DNA of 37,145 nt from Pseudorhodobacter antarcticus (GCA_945862435.1 CAMAXX010000027.1:1-37145); one strand, 5' to 3'; counted from the first letter of the stretch, positions 23,427-33,815 are shown. A program made the numbers and translations. Notes: generated by a model from the letters alone, not told the origin.

Positions 23427-24284
23427 CTATCCTTTTGCAACATCCAAATCGTCATACATGCCCCATTCGGCCCATGATCCATCATACACAGAATGGTCGC
23501 GGTGGCCGATGCGTTCCAAGGCCAGCGACAGGATCGCCGCCGTAACCCCCGACCCGCAGGATGTGATGGCGGGTTTGGTCAGATCAACGCCAGCATCCGC
23601 AAAAGCCGCGCGCAAACTGGCGGGGTCTTTCATCGTGCCACCTTCATTCAGCACAACGCCGTAGGGCAGGTTCTTGGCCCCCGGAATATGGCCCGAACGC
23701 AAGCCCGCCCGGGGCTCTGGTGCCTCGCCCTTGAACCGCGCGGCGGGGCGGGCATCGATAATTTCAGCATGGCCCAGTTTGGCGGCATGGGCAACTTGGG
23801 TGACATCTTTGACCAGATGATTTTGGCGCGAGACGGTCATGTGACGGTCGCGCAGGGTGGGGGGCATATCTTCGGTTGGCCGCCCTTCGGCGACCCATTT
23901 TGGCAGGCCGCCATCCAGCACGGCGACATCGGTCTTGCCCATAAGGCGGAACGTCCACCACACACGGGGGGCGGAAAACAGGCCCATCCCGTCATAAATC
24001 ACCACCTGATGCCCATCGCCCACGCCCATTGCCCGCATTTTCGAGATAAACTTTTCGGGCGGCGGCGCCATGTGGGGCAGGGCAGAGCGGCTATCGGAAA
24101 TTTCTTCGATATCGAAAAACCGCGCGCCAGCGATATGGGCGGCGGCATATTCTGCGCGCCCGTCGCGGCCCATGGCGGGCAGATACCAACTTGCATCGAT
24201 AAGGCGCAGGTCTGGATCGTTCAGATGGGCGGCAAGCCACTGGGTAGAGACCAGCGTTTTTGGGTCATCAATAGGTGGGGTCAT
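23427..24284 (-). CDS. sseA: 3-mercaptopyruvate sulfurtransferase
   Basis: A 285-aa protein with two rhodanese domains (about 10-135 and 160-280). The active cysteine is C243 in CGSGVTA (243-249), the loop typical of mercaptopyruvate sulfurtransferases rather than thiosulfate enzymes. The first domain has no catalytic cysteine, as expected. AGGAG precedes the ATG. It is the first gene of a two-gene operon with the aminotransferase, which could supply its substrate from cysteine. Confidence 0.92.
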   Translation of the reverse strand: MTPPIDDPKTLVSTQWLAAHLNDPDLRLIDASWYLPAMGRDGRAEYAAAHIAGARFFDIEEISDSRSALPHMAPPPEKFISKMRAMGVGDGHQVVIYDGMGLFSAPRVWWTFRLMGKTDVAVLDGGLPKWVAEGRPTEDMPPTLRDRHMTVSRQNHLVKDVTQVAHAAKLGHAEIIDARPAARFKGEAPEPRAGLRSGHIPGAKNLPYGVVLNEGGTMKDPASLRAAFADAGVDLTKPAITSCGSGVTAAILSLALERIGHRDHSVYDGSWAEWGMYDDLDVAKG

Positions 24285-24350
24285 CTTGCGCTCCTGCTTA
24301 CAGGGCCAGCACTACCCAAATCGCGCGCGCCGAGCAAGGCCGTGAAAGGC

Positions 24351-24373
24351 GGGCGGGCCGATATGGCCCGCCC
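24351..24373 (-). terminator. GC-rich hairpin after the glycine-rich gene
   Basis: GGGCGGGCC (24351-24359) and GGCCCGCCC (24365-24373) form a perfect 9-bp stem with a GATAT loop, eleven bases past the stop of the gene at 24384. On the minus strand GCCTTT follows. It probably ends that transcript and shields sseA from read-through. Confidence 0.7.
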
Positions 24374-24383
24374 CCGCCGCAGA

Positions 24384-24680
24384 TTATTTTTTGGCAAGCA
24401 GGCCTTTGAGAACCGAAACAATGACCATCAGCGCGCCTCCGCCGACACCGCCCGAAGCAATCGACCCGATGATCGCGCCGATATCGGTGCCGCCGCCAGC
24501 CGCCGCCGCGCCCATACCCGCGCCGCCCAGCATGCCTAAAAGCTGTCCGCCAAGCCCGCCGCCAAGCAGGCCCGCAACTGAATTACCCAGCGTGCCAAGG
24601 CTTTGATTTTTCAGAACTGCACCAGCGGCATTGCCGCCTACGACGCCTGCGACCAGTTGAATGATCAAGTCCATATCCAT
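24384..24680 (-). CDS. Glycine-rich hydrophobic protein of unknown function (98 aa)
   Basis: A 98-aa protein almost without charged residues except at the C-terminal LLAKK. It contains glycine-zipper stretches (VAGVVGGNAAGAVL, LLGGGLGGQLLGMLGG, AIIGSIASGGVGGGALM) and two or three possible membrane helices. An AAAGGGAAA site lies near the ATG. It may form membrane oligomers, but I know no assigned function. It follows smpB after 128 bases and is probably expressed on its own, since a TACAAT-like -10 box lies in the gap. Confidence 0.7.
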   Translation of the reverse strand: MDMDLIIQLVAGVVGGNAAGAVLKNQSLGTLGNSVAGLLGGGLGGQLLGMLGGAGMGAAAAGGGTDIGAIIGSIASGGVGGGALMVIVSVLKGLLAKK

Positions 24681-24808
24681 TGTCTTTCCCTTTGTTTACG
24701 CTGCCATTTTAGCAGTCAGCCGCAGCAAATCAGAACGACCTCGCTGCCGACATGGGAAAGTTTGGGCTATTGTAGCGAATTTGGCAACAAAATACCGCTT
24801 GGGTAGAG

Positions 24809-25294
24809 TTAAAGCATGCCCTTCACGCCCTGCTTCATTATGCGCGATTTCTGACGATCCCAGTCGCGTTTGGCAGAGGTTTCGCGTTTGTCGGCAGCCT
24901 TTTTGCCCTTAGCCACGCCCAGTTTCACTTTAATGATGCCTTTGTCGTTGAAATACCATTTCATCGGCACGATGGTCATGCCTTCGCGGCCGACCGCGCT
25001 CCACAACCGCGAGAGTTCCTTTTTGGACACCAGCAGTTTGCGGCGGCGGCGTTCCTCGTGGGGGAACAGGTTGGCCTGAAGGTAGGGCGCAATATAGCCG
25101 TTGATTAGCCATAATTCGCCGCCCTCGACCGAGGCATAGCTTTCAGCGATATTGCTGCCGCCCTTGCGGAGGGACTTCACCTCTGATCCGTGCAGCATGA
25201 TGCCCGCCTCTAGATCATACTCGATCGCAAAGTCAAACCGCGCGCGGCGGTTTTCACCGATCAGTTTGGAATTGGGGTCAGATTTTTCGGCCAT
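24809..25294 (-). CDS. smpB: SsrA-binding protein SmpB
   Basis: A 161-aa partner of tmRNA in ribosome rescue. Family blocks: [39 protein letters not shown], the [10 protein letters not shown] loop, and a basic C-terminal tail [14 protein letters not shown] that enters the empty mRNA channel. The tmRNA gene is not in the window. In many alphaproteobacteria it lies right after dapA; here an EamA transporter gene stands between them. Confidence 0.97.
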   Translation of the reverse strand: MAEKSDPNSKLIGENRRARFDFAIEYDLEAGIMLHGSEVKSLRKGGSNIAESYASVEGGELWLINGYIAPYLQANLFPHEERRRRKLLVSKKELSRLWSAVGREGMTIVPMKWYFNDKGIIKVKLGVAKGKKAADKRETSAKRDWDRQKSRIMKQGVKGML

Positions 25295-25339
25295 GGTGTG
25301 TTGCAGATAAAGGGTGCGGGGGGGGTTGTCCAGAAGGGG

Positions 25340-26188
25340 TTAGCGCCGCATTAGCGCCACACCGCAGCCCACGATCATCGCCGCGCCGATCAGGGTCAGG
25401 GTATCGGGGGTTTCGGCAAAGAAAACTGTGCCCAAGATCAGCGCAAAGATCAGGCGGGAATAGCGCAGCGGGGTGACCACGGCCACATCACCCGTGCGCA
25501 TAGCATTTGTCAGCGCGCCATAGCCAAGTGTGGCGAATATCGCCGCACCCAGCAGGGCGGGCAGGGCGTGGGGCGCAGGCAGGGCCATGGCGCTGTGCTG
25601 CGAGGTGGCAACGATCACGCCTGCCAGGGCCAGCATCAAAAACCCCGCGCTGCCCAGTTGGGCGTTGGATAGGCTGGGCTTTGCCGCGCGGGTCGCCAGA
25701 TCGCGGCCTGCAAAGCCGATCATTCCCGCCACGGCCAGCAGGGACAGGGGGGTGAAATCGGCCGCCGCCGGGCGGATGATTAGCATCACGCCCAAAAGGC
25801 CAAGGCCGATCAGCGCCCAGCGTTTGGGGCTGACAGTTTCGCCAAAAATCAGCGCCGCTCCGCCCACCACAAGCAAGGGCGTGGCCTGCAATATGGCGCT
25901 GGCACTGGTCAATGGCGTCATCGTGATGGCCAGCGCATAGAACACGCGGCCAAAGATTTCAAAGCCCGAACGGATGGCCATGACGCGGGTGATCAGCGCG
26001 CGCGGCAGGGGGGCGGCCCCCGCGCGCAGCGATTGCAGCGAAAAGGCCGCCAGCCCAAACAGGCCGATGAACAGCATAATCTGCCCCACGGCCATGCCGC
26101 TGGCGGCTTGCTTGATAAGAGCATCTTCCAGCGCAAAGGCAGCCATAGAGGCCACCATAAAGGCGCTGCCACGCAGGTTGGGGGTCAC
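25340..26188 (-). CDS. EamA/DMT-family transporter
   Basis: A 282-aa inner-membrane protein with ten predicted helices in two EamA halves (for example [19 protein letters not shown] near the start and [18 protein letters not shown] at the end). The open frame reaches 26458, but that part is antisense-like shadow of dapA; GTG at 26188 overlaps the dapA stop (GTGA) and has GGGG upstream, giving the normal family length. Co-translation with dapA is therefore likely. Substrate unknown; being tied to dapA, a link to diaminopimelate or lysine metabolites is possible but unproven. Confidence 0.83.
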   Translation of the reverse strand: MTPNLRGSAFMVASMAAFALEDALIKQAASGMAVGQIMLFIGLFGLAAFSLQSLRAGAAPLPRALITRVMAIRSGFEIFGRVFYALAITMTPLTSASAILQATPLLVVGGAALIFGETVSPKRWALIGLGLLGVMLIIRPAAADFTPLSLLAVAGMIGFAGRDLATRAAKPSLSNAQLGSAGFLMLALAGVIVATSQHSAMALPAPHALPALLGAAIFATLGYGALTNAMRTGDVAVVTPLRYSRLIFALILGTVFFAETPDTLTLIGAAMIVGCGVALMRR

Positions 26189-27057
26189 AAAACCCCAGCG
26201 TGTTGCATCGCAGCCTTGATGCGGGATTTGGTGCCGTCGGTCAGGCCCACCAGCGGCAGGCGCACATCGGGCGAACACAGTCCCAGCAAGGACAGGCCAT
26301 ATTTCGCGCCCGCAAGGCCAGGTTCGATGAAGATGGCTTCGTGCAGGGGCATCAAGCGGTCTTGGTAGTCCAGCGCCTTGGCATAATCGCCCGCCAAGGT
26401 GGCCGCTTGGAACTGCGCGCACAGGCGCGGGGCCACGTTGGCGGTGACAGAAATGCACCCCACCCCGCCATGCGCGTTAAAGCCCAGCGCGGTGGCATCT
26501 TCGCCCGAAAGTTGAATGAAATCTGCCCCGCAACTGGCGCGCTGCTGTGAGACACGTTCGATTTTGCCCGTGGCATCTTTCACGCCAATGATGCGCGGCA
26601 GTTTGGCAAGCTGACCCATAGTGTCGGGTGTCATATCCACGACCGAGCGGCCGGGGATATTGTAAATCACAATCGGCAACGTGCAGCAATCGTGTAGCGC
26701 CGTATAATGGGCGATCAGGCCGCCTTGGGTGGGTTTGTTGTAGTAGGGGGTCACCACCAGCGCGGCATCTGCGCCGACCTTTTGCGCGTGCTGGATCAGG
26801 CCGATCCCTTCGGCGGTGTTGTTCGAGCCAGCCCCCGCAATCACAGGCACGCGGCCTGCGACGGTTTCAACAACCACTTCGATGACCTTGCGGTGTTCTT
26901 CATGGGTCAGGGTCGGGCTTTCGCCCGTTGTGCCCACAGGGACAAGGCCAGTCGAGCCTTCGGCAATATGCCATTCGACAAGGTTTTTCAGCGTCACCAG
27001 ATCTAAAGCGCCGTCTTTGAACGGCGTGACGAGGGCGGGGATGGAACCCTTGATCAT
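26185..27057 (-). CDS. dapA: 4-hydroxy-tetrahydrodipicolinate synthase
   Basis: A 290-aa TIM-barrel aldolase that condenses pyruvate with aspartate semialdehyde in lysine and diaminopimelate synthesis. The Schiff-base lysine is K160 in [10 protein letters not shown]132 in IYNIPGRS and the [10 protein letters not shown] loop (41-50) complete the active site. ATG 27057 has AGGAG eight bases upstream; the frame opens 14 codons earlier. It heads the dapA-eamA-smpB group and is divergent from the lytic transglycosylase gene, another cell-wall gene. Confidence 0.96.
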   Translation of the reverse strand: MIKGSIPALVTPFKDGALDLVTLKNLVEWHIAEGSTGLVPVGTTGESPTLTHEEHRKVIEVVVETVAGRVPVIAGAGSNNTAEGIGLIQHAQKVGADAALVVTPYYNKPTQGGLIAHYTALHDCCTLPIVIYNIPGRSVVDMTPDTMGQLAKLPRIIGVKDATGKIERVSQQRASCGADFIQLSGEDATALGFNAHGGVGCISVTANVAPRLCAQFQAATLAGDYAKALDYQDRLMPLHEAIFIEPGLAGAKYGLSLLGLCSPDVRLPLVGLTDGTKSRIKAAMQHAGVL

Positions 27058-27111
27058 GGTGGCGTCTCCTATTCTTGGGGGCTTATGATTCCGCCCCATT
27101 GCACCCGCGCT

Positions 27112-27140
27112 GTTCTAGCGGGGCGCGATGGATTTGCCAA
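27112..27140 (-). promoter_or_regulatory. Sigma-70-type promoter for dapA
   Basis: On the minus strand TTGGCA (27135-27140), 17 bases, TAGAAC (27112-27117). The leader to dapA would be about 48 bases. The rest of the 27058-27212 gap must also hold the promoter of the divergent transglycosylase gene, which I cannot place. Confidence 0.5.
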
Positions 27141-27212
27141 GCGCGGGCAGGAAATTGCCAAAGTGGCGCGCGGGACTTGATCGTCGCGCGGGCTTGCTTC
27201 ACATTATGGGGC

Positions 27213-29168
27213 ATGAGCAGAAAAACATGCATCGCAAAGGCGATTTCAATTTTCATGGTCTGCGCGTCTTTTGCCGCTGCCCCCGCCCGCGCGGACGAGG
27301 CTGGCGCATTGCGCGCGGCCCTAAACGCCAGCGCGTCGGGCGATTGGCGGGGCGCCTTAAGCGCGGCGCAGGGCGCGGGCGCTGTGGGCGGCGATATCAT
27401 CTTGTGGCATTGGCTGCGTGCTGGTGAAGGCAAACTGGGCGATTATGAGGCTTTTCTTGCCCGCCGCCCCGATTGGCCGGGCCTGCCCCTGTTGAAAGAA
27501 AAGGGCGAAATTGCCGCAGCGCGCAGCGATGATGCAAACCGCGTGCTGGCCTATTTTGGTGCGGACAAGCCGCGCTCGGGTAGTGGGTCAGTGGCCCTAG
27601 CGCGCGCATTGGCCGCCCTTGGCCGCCAAGATGAGGCGCGGGCCGAGGCCATGCGCGGCTGGCGCGAGTTGAAATTTGATGCGCAAAGTGAGGAGGCGAT
27701 GATCGCCTTTGCGGGCGCGGTGGTTGATGCTGAAAACCCTGCGCGTATGGATGCAATTTTGTGGGACGGCGGGCGCGCGGGCGAATTGCAGCGCCTGATC
27801 GCGCGCCTGCCCGCCGATTATGCCGCACTTGCCCGCGCCCGCGCGGCATTGCAGGCTGATAGCCTTGACGCGCCTGCCATGGTCGAAGCCGTGCCCGCAA
27901 GTTTGGCACAGGATGCAGGGTTTGCGTTTGACAGATACGATTATCGGATGCGCGCCAGCCGCTATGACGATGCAGCGGAAATGATCCTTTCCCGCTCGGC
28001 CAATGCGGCAGGTTTGGGCGATGCGCAAAAATGGGGCAAACGGCGCGCCGATCTGGCCCGTATTTTGATGCGTCAGGGACAGGCGCAAATGGCCTACCGC
28101 GTGGCTGCCAGCCACCATCTGACGGGCGGGGATGAATTTGTTGATTTGTCATTTCTGGCGGGCTTTATTGCGCTGCGCAAATTGAATGACCCTGCCAGCG
28201 CGCTGCAACATTTCGCGGCGATGGAGGGCGCAGTTGTGACCCCGATCAGCCAAGCGCGCGCGCAATACTGGATGGCCCGCGCCTATGAGGCGGCGGGCGA
28301 TGGCACAAATGCCCGCGCGCGTTACGAGCGGGCCGCCCAGCATCAAACCGCCTTTTACGGATTGCTGGCGGCGGAACGTTTGGGCCTGACCCTTGATGCA
28401 TCGTTGGTCAATGTAGGGCAGGCGCAGCCGACATGGCGATCTGCGACCTTTGCCAATTCGTCGGTTCTGGCCGCCGCGCGATTGCTGCTGGATGCGGGCG
28501 ATTTGACGCTGGCTAAGCGGTTCTTGGTGCATCTGTCCGAAGGGCTGGATGCAAGCAATCTTGCTGCGCTGGCCGATTTCGCGCTGCGGCTTGAGCAGCC
28601 GCATTTGGCGCTGATTATTGCTAAACAGGCCGCTGAACGCGGCGTTATTTTGCCGCGCGCCTATTATCCGCTGGCTGATTTTGTGCCTGATGATTTGCCC
28701 GTTAGCCGCGCGCTGGCCTTGGCGATCACGCGGCGGGAATCGGAATTTGACCCTGCCGCGCAATCTGCCGCGGGCGCGCGCGGGTTGATGCAGGTGATGC
28801 CTGATACCGCCGCCGAGGTGGCGCGCAGCATTGGCGAGACCTCATCCGCAGATCGCCTTATTACTGATCCTGCGTTCAACGTGCGGATGGGCAGCGCCTA
28901 TCTGGCCGATTTGGTGGGCAAGTTCGGCCCCGCCATTGCGCTGGTTGCATCGGGCTATAACGCGGGCCCGTCGCGCCCCGCCAAATGGATTGAAGAATAC
29001 GGCGATCCGCGCGGGGCGGTGGATGTGATCGATTGGATTGAAACCATCCCCTTTACCGAAACCCGCACCTATGTGATGCGCGTGGCTGAAAGTACGCTGA
29101 TCTATCGCGCGCGCCTAAAGGGGCAGGCGGGGCCTGTGGACATTTTGGCAGAACTTACGGGGCGGTAA
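27213..29168 (+). CDS. Soluble-type lytic murein transglycosylase
   Basis: A 651-aa periplasmic enzyme that cleaves peptidoglycan to 1,6-anhydromuropeptides. A signal peptide (about 1-25, ending ARA) is followed by a long superhelical region of alpha-helical pairs (about 30-480) as in Slt70, then the SLT domain with catalytic E509 in TRRESEFDP, GARGLMQVMP and SGYNAGP. I start at ATG 27213 (MSRKTC) because the upstream extension lacks a signal. No clear ribosome-binding site is seen, so an mRNA with a very short leader is possible. Confidence 0.9.
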   Translation: MSRKTCIAKAISIFMVCASFAAAPARADEAGALRAALNASASGDWRGALSAAQGAGAVGGDIILWHWLRAGEGKLGDYEAFLARRPDWPGLPLLKEKGEIAAARSDDANRVLAYFGADKPRSGSGSVALARALAALGRQDEARAEAMRGWRELKFDAQSEEAMIAFAGAVVDAENPARMDAILWDGGRAGELQRLIARLPADYAALARARAALQADSLDAPAMVEAVPASLAQDAGFAFDRYDYRMRASRYDDAAEMILSRSANAAGLGDAQKWGKRRADLARILMRQGQAQMAYRVAASHHLTGGDEFVDLSFLAGFIALRKLNDPASALQHFAAMEGAVVTPISQARAQYWMARAYEAAGDGTNARARYERAAQHQTAFYGLLAAERLGLTLDASLVNVGQAQPTWRSATFANSSVLAAARLLLDAGDLTLAKRFLVHLSEGLDASNLAALADFALRLEQPHLALIIAKQAAERGVILPRAYYPLADFVPDDLPVSRALALAITRRESEFDPAAQSAAGARGLMQVMPDTAAEVARSIGETSSADRLITDPAFNVRMGSAYLADLVGKFGPAIALVASGYNAGPSRPAKWIEEYGDPRGAVDVIDWIETIPFTETRTYVMRVAESTLIYRARLKGQAGPVDILAELTGR

Positions 29169-29251
29169 AGTCGCCTCCCCCTGCTTTTCTTTTTCCAATT
29201 ATCCCACGGAAACGGCGTAGCCGCTTGGGGCAGCGCCTGTGGCCCGCCGCG

Positions 29252-30958
29252 TTAGGGCATGACTTCGAATTTATCGACATCGACCATGCCAAAATCGGTG
29301 ATCTTCAGATGCGGGATCACGGGTAGGCACAGGAAGGCCAGTTGCAAGAATGGCTCTTCCAGAACGACGCCCAGTGACTTGGCCGCAATGCGCAAGGCGG
29401 TCAGGTCAATGTGCACCTGTTCAAAGGAATTCAGGCTCATCAGCCCTGCAACAGGCAGGGCCAGTTCAGCCAAGATCACCCCGTTCCGCACAACAACAAA
29501 GCCGCCCTCAATCTGCCCCAGCCTATTCGCGGCAAGCGCCATATCGGCGTAATCGGCCCCCACGACGGCGATATTGTGATGGTCATGGCAGACAGTGCTG
29601 GCAATTGCCCCTGCCTGCATCCCAAACCCCTGCACAAAGCCCGTGGCGATATTGCCGTTCTTGCCATAGCGTTCGATCACGGCGATCTTCACCAGGTCAC
29701 GCGATAGATCGGGGCGTTTGTCGCCATCGACGGGGGCGATGTCAAAGGTCAGATGTTCGGTGATAATCTTGCCTTCGATAATGCCAATCACGGGCGTGTC
29801 CACGCGGTTGCCGCCCGTGCGAAAGTGCTGGGCCGTCACGCGCTGGGCTTTGACAGAATGGCGGGCGACGGGGGGGATGATATCGCGCGCGGCGAAAGCA
29901 GCATCGGTGATTTGCACGCCGCCCGCAAACACCATAGCAACGCGGCAATCTTCTAGGCTGTCCAGCACAGCAAGATCAGCGCGTAGGCCCGGCGCGATAA
30001 GGCCGCGATCTTTCAGACCGAACGCCTCGGCTGCGGACAAGCTGGCCGCGCGGTAAACGGCAAGCGGCGGCGCGCCAAGGGCAATCGCGGTGCGGATCAG
30101 GTAATCTAAATGCCCGTGTTCGGCGATATCAAGCGGGTTTCGATCATCGGTGCAAAAGGCGATATAGGGGGAATGTCGTTCGGTAATCAGCGCTGCAAGG
30201 GCGGATAGGTCTTTGGACACCGACCCTTCGCGGATTAGCACCCGCATGCCTTTGCGCAGCTTTTCCAGCGCTTCGTCATAGGATGTCGCTTCGTGTTCCG
30301 TGCGGATGCCTGCGGCAATGTAGCCGTTCAGATCGTTGCCGCGCAGCAAGGGCGCGTGGCCGTCGATGTGGCGGCCTGCGAAAGCGTTCAGTTTCGCCAT
30401 GCAGCCCGCATCTTTGAACAAAACGCCCGGATAGTTCATAAACTCGGCCAGACCAATCACGCGGGGGTGGTTCATCAGGGGGGCGATATCGGCGGCCTCA
30501 AGCCGTGCGCCTGTGGTTTCCATATGGGTGGAGGGCACGCAGGACGACAGTTGCACACGGATATCCATCAGGGTGCGCGACGAGGCTTCCAAGAAGTATT
30601 GGATCCCTTCCAGCCCGCAGACATTTGCAATTTCGTGCGGATCGCAAATGGCGGTCGTCACGCCATGCGGCGATACGCAGCGGTCAAACTCGAACGGGGT
30701 GACAAGCGAGGATTCAATGTGCAGATGGGTGTCGATGAATCCCGGCACAAGGATTTTGCCTGATACGTCAATTTCCCGCGCGCCCGTGTAGGTGCCGAAT
30801 ACCCCTACAACGCGGTCGCCGCAAATTGCCACATCTGACGCCACCAAATCGCCCGTGATCAGATCGAACACGCGGCCCCCTTTTAGAACGATGTCGGCGG
30901 GGGTGATGCCGCGCCCTTGGTCGATGCGGGTTTCGATGCGGGATTCTAGGTTTGTCAT
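29252..30958 (-). CDS. ade: Adenine deaminase
   Basis: A 568-aa amidohydrolase that converts adenine to hypoxanthine. Metal-binding HLH lies in [12 protein letters not shown] (73-84), the EFMNYPGVL segment in the middle, [19 protein letters not shown] carries the catalytic aspartate region, and TVCHDHHNI is the C-terminal metal block typical of Ade. AGGAGG precedes the ATG. With the adenosine kinase-like gene and the secreted RNase it suggests active purine salvage, though the genes are not linked. It ends convergently with the transglycosylase gene. Confidence 0.95.
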   Translation of the reverse strand: MTNLESRIETRIDQGRGITPADIVLKGGRVFDLITGDLVASDVAICGDRVVGVFGTYTGAREIDVSGKILVPGFIDTHLHIESSLVTPFEFDRCVSPHGVTTAICDPHEIANVCGLEGIQYFLEASSRTLMDIRVQLSSCVPSTHMETTGARLEAADIAPLMNHPRVIGLAEFMNYPGVLFKDAGCMAKLNAFAGRHIDGHAPLLRGNDLNGYIAAGIRTEHEATSYDEALEKLRKGMRVLIREGSVSKDLSALAALITERHSPYIAFCTDDRNPLDIAEHGHLDYLIRTAIALGAPPLAVYRAASLSAAEAFGLKDRGLIAPGLRADLAVLDSLEDCRVAMVFAGGVQITDAAFAARDIIPPVARHSVKAQRVTAQHFRTGGNRVDTPVIGIIEGKIITEHLTFDIAPVDGDKRPDLSRDLVKIAVIERYGKNGNIATGFVQGFGMQAGAIASTVCHDHHNIAVVGADYADMALAANRLGQIEGGFVVVRNGVILAELALPVAGLMSLNSFEQVHIDLTALRIAAKSLGVVLEEPFLQLAFLCLPVIPHLKITDFGMVDVDKFEVMP

Positions 30959-31037
30959 GCGCGCCTCCTGTCGGTTTGGCCATGATAGCGGGTTGCGGTC
31001 AAAGGGGAATGGGGTGAAAAGGGGGGGGAGGTGTAAA

Positions 31038-31973
31038 GTGCTGCAAAACCCCCCAGTTCAACCCCCCCCAGTTCAAAATCCCCTAAAGGGCATTGTCCTG
31101 AAACTTGGATCGGTCGTGGTGTTTATCACGATGGCGGCGCTGATTAAAGCCGCCGCCGTGCCTGCGGGGCAGGCGGTGTTTTTCCGCAGTTTCTTTGCGA
31201 TTCCTGTTATTGTAGCGTGGCTGGCGCTGCGGGGAGAGTTGGCCACGGGGTTTAAGGTGGTCAACCCTTGGGGCCACGGCTTGCGCGGGGTGATGGGATC
31301 AACCGCGATGGGCCTTAAATTTGCGGGGCTTTTATATCTGTCTCTGCCTGATGCGACCGCGCTCAGCTATGCCGCGCCGCTGCTGACGGTTGTTTTTGCC
31401 GCGCTGATTTTGGGCGAGCGGGTGCGCCTGTTTCGCTATTCTATGGTGGGGCTGGGGATAATGGGGGTGCTGATTGTGCTGTGGCCAAACTTGGGCCATA
31501 CCGCCAGTCAGGGGGCCGCTTTTGGGGCGGCGCTGGTGCTGGTGGGGGCGGTGTTTACGGCGCTGGCGCAGATTACCATTCGCAAACTGGTGCAAGTGGA
31601 AAAGACAGCGGCGATTGTGTTTTATTTCTCAGTGACTTCAAGTGTTTTGGGGCTTGCGACGCTGCCCTTTGGCTGGGTGATGCCGAACCCTGCGCAGGCG
31701 GTGATGCTGGTGGGCGCGGGGCTGCTGGGGGGCGTGGGGCAGATATTGTTGACGTCTAGCTATCGCTGGGCTGATGCCTCGGTCGTCGCCCCTTTTGAAT
31801 ATGCCTCAATCCTGTTTGCACTGGGGATTGGGTATGTCGTTTTCGCCGAAGTGCCCAGCGGCGCGATGCTGACAGGGGCCGCGCTGGTGGTGCTGGCGGG
31901 AGTGCTGATTATTTGGCGAGAACGGGCGTTGGGGATTGAGAGGGCAAAGGGGAAGGGTGCGGGAAGTTTGTAG
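31038..31973 (+). CDS. EamA/DMT-family transporter
   Basis: A 311-aa protein with ten predicted helices in two EamA halves, beginning [19 protein letters not shown]. The start is GTG at 31038, seven bases after a strong GGGGGAGG site; the longer frame to 30792 is antisense to ade. The first 15 residues are a Pro/Gln stretch encoded by two near-copies of CCCCCCAGTTCAA. The late segment [16 protein letters not shown] is typical of this subgroup. Substrate unknown. It is divergent from ade and the third EamA gene in the window. Confidence 0.85.
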   Translation: MLQNPPVQPPPVQNPLKGIVLKLGSVVVFITMAALIKAAAVPAGQAVFFRSFFAIPVIVAWLALRGELATGFKVVNPWGHGLRGVMGSTAMGLKFAGLLYLSLPDATALSYAAPLLTVVFAALILGERVRLFRYSMVGLGIMGVLIVLWPNLGHTASQGAAFGAALVLVGAVFTALAQITIRKLVQVEKTAAIVFYFSVTSSVLGLATLPFGWVMPNPAQAVMLVGAGLLGGVGQILLTSSYRWADASVVAPFEYASILFALGIGYVVFAEVPSGAMLTGAALVVLAGVLIIWRERALGIERAKGKGAGSL

Positions 31974-32005
31974 CGCCACCTGTCCCATTTTCTGGCCCAA
32001 CGTTT

Positions 32006-32024
32006 CGCAAAAACGGCTTTTGCG
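32006..32024 (+). terminator. Possible terminator hairpin after the EamA gene
   Basis: CGCAAAA (32006-32012) pairs with TTTTGCG (32018-32024) around a five-base loop, 33 bases past the stop. There is no T-run after it, so termination is uncertain. Confidence 0.4.
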
Positions 32025-32135
32025 GCGGGCGGTTATTCACCAAAAGTAACCCACTTTCTTAATCTTTTTACCATATCACCTTTGTAGAAGATCATCGCAC
32101 AATGTGTGCTTGCGGCTGAAACAAAGGATAATCTG

Positions 32136-33815
32136 ATGAAAAACCTTAACATTGCTTGGAAAATTGGGCTATTGCTGATTTCTTTGGTGTTGGGGAACGC
32201 GGCACTAACATTTAGGTTATTAAGCAGCATGTCTGTGGTGAACGAGCAATCCACCATCATTGCGCAAAACTGGCTGCCTTCGGTGCGCCTGCTGGGCAAC
32301 CTGAATACGATAACCAGCGATTTTCGGATAGCGCAGTTGCAACATGTGGGCACCACTGACGCAGCGATTATGCAAGATGCTGAAGAAAAAATGTCAACCT
32401 TGGAAAGCGCGATTGCGGACACAAAAACCGCCTATGTTGGGCTGATTTCATCTGAGGAAGAGCAGCGGATTTGGGACACGTTTTCGAAGCTTTGGATTGA
32501 ATACATGAATGAGCATCGGACATTTCTAAAATTGTCCCGTGAAAACAAAAACGAAGAAGCCGCTGCAATGCTGTATGGCGAAATGTTTACCGACTTCAAC
32601 AATGCCAGCGCGGCCTTGCTGGCGGCGATTGATGCCAATGATCTGGGCGCGCAGGCGGCCAGCACAGAGGGTGATCGCATATATGCAGCCCAACGACAAG
32701 TTGGCTTTGCAGGCCTGGCCGCGACGCTGCTGGCCAGCTTTGTGATTGCCTATATCATCCGCCAAAGCGTGGCGCGCCCAATTGAAACCTTGAAAGATTA
32801 TATGGGCGTTTTGGATGCTGGCGATTACAGCCAAGAGGTGCCGTTGCGGGGGCGGAAAGATGAAATTGGGCTGATGTCAGAAAGCATATTCAGCTTTCAG
32901 AACAGCCTTATTCAGGCCCGCACTGCGGATGAAGAACAGCGGCGCGAAATGACTGAAAAGCTAGAGCGGCAAGAAAAAGTGGTTGAACTGGTAGAGGCGT
33001 TTGATCTGACAGCCACTGGCGCGGTTAGTGCTGTGGCCGCCGCTGCCACCGAGCTATCGGCCGCCGCAAAGGCCATTTCGGATGTGTCGGTTCAAACCAA
33101 CGAACAGGTCAAAAGCGTGGTTGCGGCCAGCATCCAAAACTCGGGGACTGTGCAGACCGTGGCCGCTTCGGTGGAACAATTGTCGGCCGCATCACGCGAC
33201 ATCGCCGCGCAAGTCAGCAAGTCCACCGAAGTGGTGCAAGAGGCTAACCGCGCCACAGAGGTGGCAAAGGGGATATCCTCTGAAATGCTGGCATCAACAC
33301 GCTCGATTGGGGCGGTTGCCTCGACCATCGACGGAATTGCAAACCAAATCAACCTATTGGCCCTGAATGCCACTATTGAAGCGGTGCGCGCTGGCGAACC
33401 TGGCAAAGGGTTTTCCGTTGTTGCGAATGAAATCAAAAGCTTGGCAGGTCAAACCACGGCGGCTACCGAAAGTATCGCCCAGCAACTAGGCCTTGTGCAG
33501 CGCATGGCGGAAAAGGTTGCGGAAGCGCTGGAAAACTTGGGAGGTGCGGTTGAAACTGTGGGCGTGGTATCGTTGTCGATTGCGGCTTCGGTGGAACAGC
33601 AAACGGTCGCCACAACGGAAATCTCGCAGAACATGAACACCGCTGCCTTGAGCGTCGAGCGGATCAACATGAATATCAGCGTCATTCAAGATTCGACGCA
33701 TGGTAATTTAGCGGCGTCCGCGCAGATATTGTCTGCCTCGAATGGGCTTGCTGTCCAGGCAGAGTCCTTAGATGGTGAGGTTAGTATATTTCTTGAACGG
33801 ATAAAGGCGGCCTAG
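32136..33815 (+). CDS. Methyl-accepting chemotaxis protein
   Basis: A 559-aa receptor. One membrane helix at about 8-28, a periplasmic four-helix-bundle sensor (about 30-190), a second helix at about 194-214, a HAMP domain (SVARPIETLKDYM onward) and a coiled-coil signalling domain with the hairpin tip NLLALNATIEAVRAGEPGKGFSVV (cited in two parts: NLLALNATIEAVRAG and EPGKGFSVV). The tip has V and P where most receptors have A and A. No C-terminal CheR/CheB-binding pentapeptide is seen. AAAGGA precedes ATG 32136. The N-terminal part is AT-richer than the surroundings. No che or flagellar gene is nearby. Confidence 0.93.
   Translation: MKNLNIAWKIGLLLISLVLGNAALTFRLLSSMSVVNEQSTIIAQNWLPSVRLLGNLNTITSDFRIAQLQHVGTTDAAIMQDAEEKMSTLESAIADTKTAYVGLISSEEEQRIWDTFSKLWIEYMNEHRTFLKLSRENKNEEAAAMLYGEMFTDFNNASAALLAAIDANDLGAQAASTEGDRIYAAQRQVGFAGLAATLLASFVIAYIIRQSVARPIETLKDYMGVLDAGDYSQEVPLRGRKDEIGLMSESIFSFQNSLIQARTADEEQRREMTEKLERQEKVVELVEAFDLTATGAVSAVAAAATELSAAAKAISDVSVQTNEQVKSVVAASIQNSGTVQTVAASVEQLSAASRDIAAQVSKSTEVVQEANRATEVAKGISSEMLASTRSIGAVASTIDGIANQINLLALNATIEAVRAGEPGKGFSVVANEIKSLAGQTTAATESIAQQLGLVQRMAEKVAEALENLGGAVETVGVVSLSIAASVEQQTVATTEISQNMNTAALSVERINMNISVIQDSTHGNLAASAQILSASNGLAVQAESLDGEVSIFLERIKAA

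Noticed and set aside
4011..24810. 20-base near-repeat AATACCGCTT-RGGTAGARTT at 4011 and 24791, considered as att-like pair
   Set aside because: Two mismatches in 20 bases. By a rough estimate about one such pair is expected by chance in 37 kb, and no integrase or flanking synteny break supports it.
31041..31075. Duplicated CCCCCCAGTTCAA in the start of the third EamA gene
   Set aside because: Only two imperfect copies inside a Pro/Gln coding stretch; likely simple duplication without further meaning.
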